Part shown: positions 61,151 through 64,000 of the stretch, piece by piece | Layout of the letters: each line of letters starts with the position of its first letter | Position numbering within the stretch: position 1 is the stretch's first letter | Source: Epiperipatus broadwayi | Taxonomy: Eukaryota; Onychophora; Udeonychophora; Euonychophora; Peripatidae | DNA length: 64,000 nt | NCBI GenBank assembly: GCA_028023455.1 | Contig: JAQFVV010006294.1 | Span: forward strand, 4,121,001-4,185,000 | Reading direction: 5' to 3' | Position numbers and translations under genes: made by a program | Notes under the pieces: generated by a model | Seen by the model: only the letters and a program-made list of their open reading frames with translations | What the model was told of the DNA's origin: nothing | Database searches by the model: none

Positions 61151-62289
61151 TCCAGAAAATGAAAATTATAATTTCTATTTATTTATATTCAATCATATTT
61201 CAGCAAATTACAGATCACATATGATGTAAATCATATACAGCACCAAATAATACTAATTACAAACACAATATATTATTAACTATATATATATTATTAACAA
61301 CTAACACATAAATACACACATTGTTTTGTAAAAAAAAATCAACTGATTTTTCAGTCCATAACTATCAACCTGAGAAAAAAAATATATAGTTTTTAGTCCT
61401 AAATTCAAAAGATGAAAGAAGATAAAGTCATTAAGTTGATCCACGAATTCTGATATTCATTTACTATATTAATATTCACATAGTGATAACAACTACTGTG
61501 GAAAGAATATATAAGATAGATACATGCCAACATTTGGCAAATATTTATTAAAATATAACCTAAAGAAAATATAGTTTTTTTATGTAAAAATTGAAATTAG
61601 TTTTTTTTTTTTTTAATTTGAATTAAATTTATCCAGTCACACATGGTATGCTACACCAAATAGTTCATATTTTTATAACTATATATTCATGTAATCTACT
61701 ATATTATTAAATGTCACTTGTGGAAGTTTTTTAATATGGCTGAAATTGCAAAATAATTTATCTCTGACTTTTTTATAATACCTTTGTGATACTTCTATCA
61801 TTGGAAAGAGGGAAGGAGATTGGCTTGTTAATTTAACTGGATTTAGCTTTATATTTTATATAACAAATGCCATGCTTATGCATTTATAATTAATCCAACC
61901 AATAAAAGGTGGTGGCTTAAATTAAGTGTTGTATTTTTAGATAATCAATAATGTGCAAACTCTGTGGAAATATGTCCCACTGATACTGCATTATCCTTAC
62001 ATACATTTTTTATTTCTTCATTAATAAAACTTGATATATACTATAATGGAGTGGTGGAAAACATCATTTAAAATAATAAAATTTAAAGATATTAAAATTT
62101 AATATTACAAAATATATGTAAGCAATTTTATATATTATAAGAGAGCATGAGACCAAAAGATCTCTCAGAGACCACCCAACTAGATCAGTTAACTCCTTAG
62201 AACAATTATAATTAACTATACATCCTCTAGCATTATCAATAAGTCAAAGTATCAAAAAAAAAAAAAATTATTCATCGTCATGAATTATC
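61151..62289. other. AT-rich non-coding DNA
   Basis: No gene or bounded repeat seen. Confidence 0.45.
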
Positions 62290-62430
62290 CATCAATCAAC
62301 TAAATCAGCAGTCCATCTTGTGGCTGGATTTGAACAATAAAAAATATAAATTAACAGTCAATCTGGTGACTGGATTGGAAATGAGCATTCTGTAGATCAG
62401 GCTAACTATTGAGCCTTTGCCAGTTTGGGG
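62290..62430 (-). repeat. tRNA-like SINE fragment with a short duplication
   Basis: CAGTC.ATCT.GTG.CTGGATT occurs twice (62,309-62,328 and 62,356-62,376). Minus strand GGCTCAATAGTTAGCCTGATC resembles an A box. Confidence 0.35.
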
Positions 62431-62622
62431 CATTTATTTATACATAATTTGGATACACCAACTAAGTGCCAGTCCATAGAATATACATAACCAGAAAAAT
62501 CTAAACAATAATGCTGGGATATTAAAACATGCTGATCATCTTCAATGCTCTGACCACTTAGTGCCATTAATGCACTGGCCAACTATAAAATTAAATTCTA
62601 ATAAAGACTAAATTAAAATTAA

Positions 62623-62860
62623 ATAAAGTACAGTGCAGGGACTTTAAAAAATATACTCTTTGTGTCAAAACAGGACATTTATCAACTGAATGCCCCTAAA
62701 GCACCTAATACATCCCCATTTATATATTCAGCCCATGCTAATAAAATATAGTGCAGGGACTTTAAAGAATATACACTTCGTGTCAAAACAGGACACTTGT
62801 CAACTGAATGTTCCTAAAGCACTAAATATATCCCCATTGATATATTCAGCTCATGTTCGA
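62623..62860 (+). repeat. 118-bp tandem duplication with zinc-knuckle-like peptide
   Basis: Two adjacent copies, offset exactly 118 bp. Copy 1 encodes YTLCVKTGHLSTECP, copy 2 YTLRVKTGHLSTECS. The form C-x2-C-x4-H-x4-C of a gag/ORF1 zinc knuckle is visible with the first cysteine as tyrosine in both. Likely a retroelement relic. Confidence 0.5.
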
Positions 62861-64000
62861 ATTTAGCTGAAAACATAAGCTCTATTATTGTTATGGTAAC
62901 CAAGAGATAATGATGGACTACCAATTTTTAACAATTGAATACAAATTTATTAATAACAATATAAAAAAATGATATTAATGTCTCTAGAATGTGGTTTTAA
63001 AATTAGAAGCCTTCTGATTTTGATTAACATACAATAATAAAAAAATTATCACACTGTGATTAACATATATATGATTTACAATATTCAAGTTATTACATTA
63101 TGATTTACATTATTAATAGTCAAAATTTAAGTTACTATATAGTAATTTACATATAAGTTCCACTAGGTTTACCTAAAACCCATTCGAACACCCAGGCATG
63201 TGGCTTGATATAAAATGAACATGTTAGAATTGACATTTAATAATAAAATAAATGATTAAAATTTAAATATAAGTGTCTATTTGATATACATTGGTATTTG
63301 CAATACAATTGACATATATATACACACATACATGTGTGTACATGTAATTTCTGAACATATTTGACTTGCCATAAAATAAACCTTTCTAGTTGTCACTTTT
63401 AAATTGTCAAGATAATAAATGACATTAATTTTTATAATACATAATAACATATTTAACATACATGTGTGTGCCTATTTAATTGCAGGCACACACTAACATT
63501 TATCTATTTTAATTTGTTACAATATTTTTCTAATTAATTCAATATTGAAAATATATAAAATTCATATATATATATATACATGTGTACATAAAAATATAGC
63601 CGATATGAATAAATTCTATCATAATAGTTTACAGTTCTATTTTTATTTTAATATATATATATCAGTTTATAAGTTCCTTTTTTTTTCTTTAAAAAAAAAA
63701 AAAGTATTATCAATTTTTTTTTTCTTTTAAAAATATAATAGTCAATCTTGGCCGGATTATTGTTGATTGAATAATTAGAAATGTCTTTAAAATTAAAAAT
63801 ATAGATTTTAAATATTTTAATTATTCTCTTGAAAAAGCAATTATAATAGGATCTATTAATTAAATCTTCATTTCTAGATGTTTAACTTAAGCAAAATTGT
63901 TCTTTAAAATATTTTTAATATATAATGTTATTCACCAACCATATATATATATATGTTTATCTGTGCTTCTCTGCATGCATAGATAAACAGCAGAATATGT
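62861..64000. other. AT-rich non-coding DNA
   Basis: Microsatellite-like (TA)n and CATGTGTG stretches; no gene seen. Confidence 0.5.

Overview
The window is nuclear DNA from an invertebrate-type animal. It is strongly AT-rich (by eye about three quarters A+T). It has short phase-consistent exons with GT-AG splice sites separated by introns up to about 14 kb, and it is dense in mobile elements: RTE and other LINEs, a Penelope-like element, a Ty3/Gypsy-type LTR element, hAT and pogo/Tigger-like MITEs, tRNA-derived SINE-like units and long fold-back repeats. I cannot fix the phylum. A mollusc, chelicerate or other invertebrate is possible; nothing points to bacteria, plants or vertebrates.

The one host gene I recognise is on the minus strand: a prosaposin-like precursor with tandem saposin-B domains. 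Eight exons are supported (56.2, 42.2, 41.1, 40.9, 37.6, 29.0, 28.8 and 15.1 kb), giving 202 codons, all phase 0. They read: last three quarters of one domain, one complete six-cysteine domain, and the start of a third. The 5' end (signal peptide, first quarter of domain 1) is probably beyond position 64,000. The rest of domain 3 was not found. A candidate last exon with a stop and a nearby AATAAA lies at 1.38-1.45 kb, but its link to this gene is unproven.

Layout. 1-15 kb: fold-back and tRNA-like repeats (4.1-5.2 kb), a nested pogo-like/hAT MITE (5.4-6.7 kb), an LTR (8.4-9.6 kb), and a decayed LINE (11-14 kb). 15-20 kb: a prosaposin exon, a LINE copy, two fold-backs, and a hammerhead-ribozyme-like core at 20.0 kb. 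22.4-27.9 kb: an LTR retrotransposon with its own nested hAT MITE. 28.7-29.0 kb: two exons with a 98-bp intron. 30-35.6 kb: two RTE-type LINE copies and two hAT MITEs. 37.5-42.2 kb: five exon blocks plus LINE and LTR fragments. 43.8-44.9 kb: a fold-back with tRNA-like arms whose centre encodes the GIY-YIG end of a Penelope-like element. 45-56 kb: mostly plain AT-rich intron. 57.6-59.5 kb: a fold-back broken by a LINE and by a second fold-back. 59.6-64 kb: a LINE relic and a duplicated zinc-knuckle fragment.

The most interesting pattern is that several unrelated-looking fold-backs share a CTGANGA / hairpin / GAAA signature (exact at 20,009-20,034 minus), as in hammerhead ribozymes of Penelope-like elements, while two fold-backs also carry tRNA-like A and B boxes. 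Coordinates of exons and MITE ends are base-level; ends of decayed elements are approximate.
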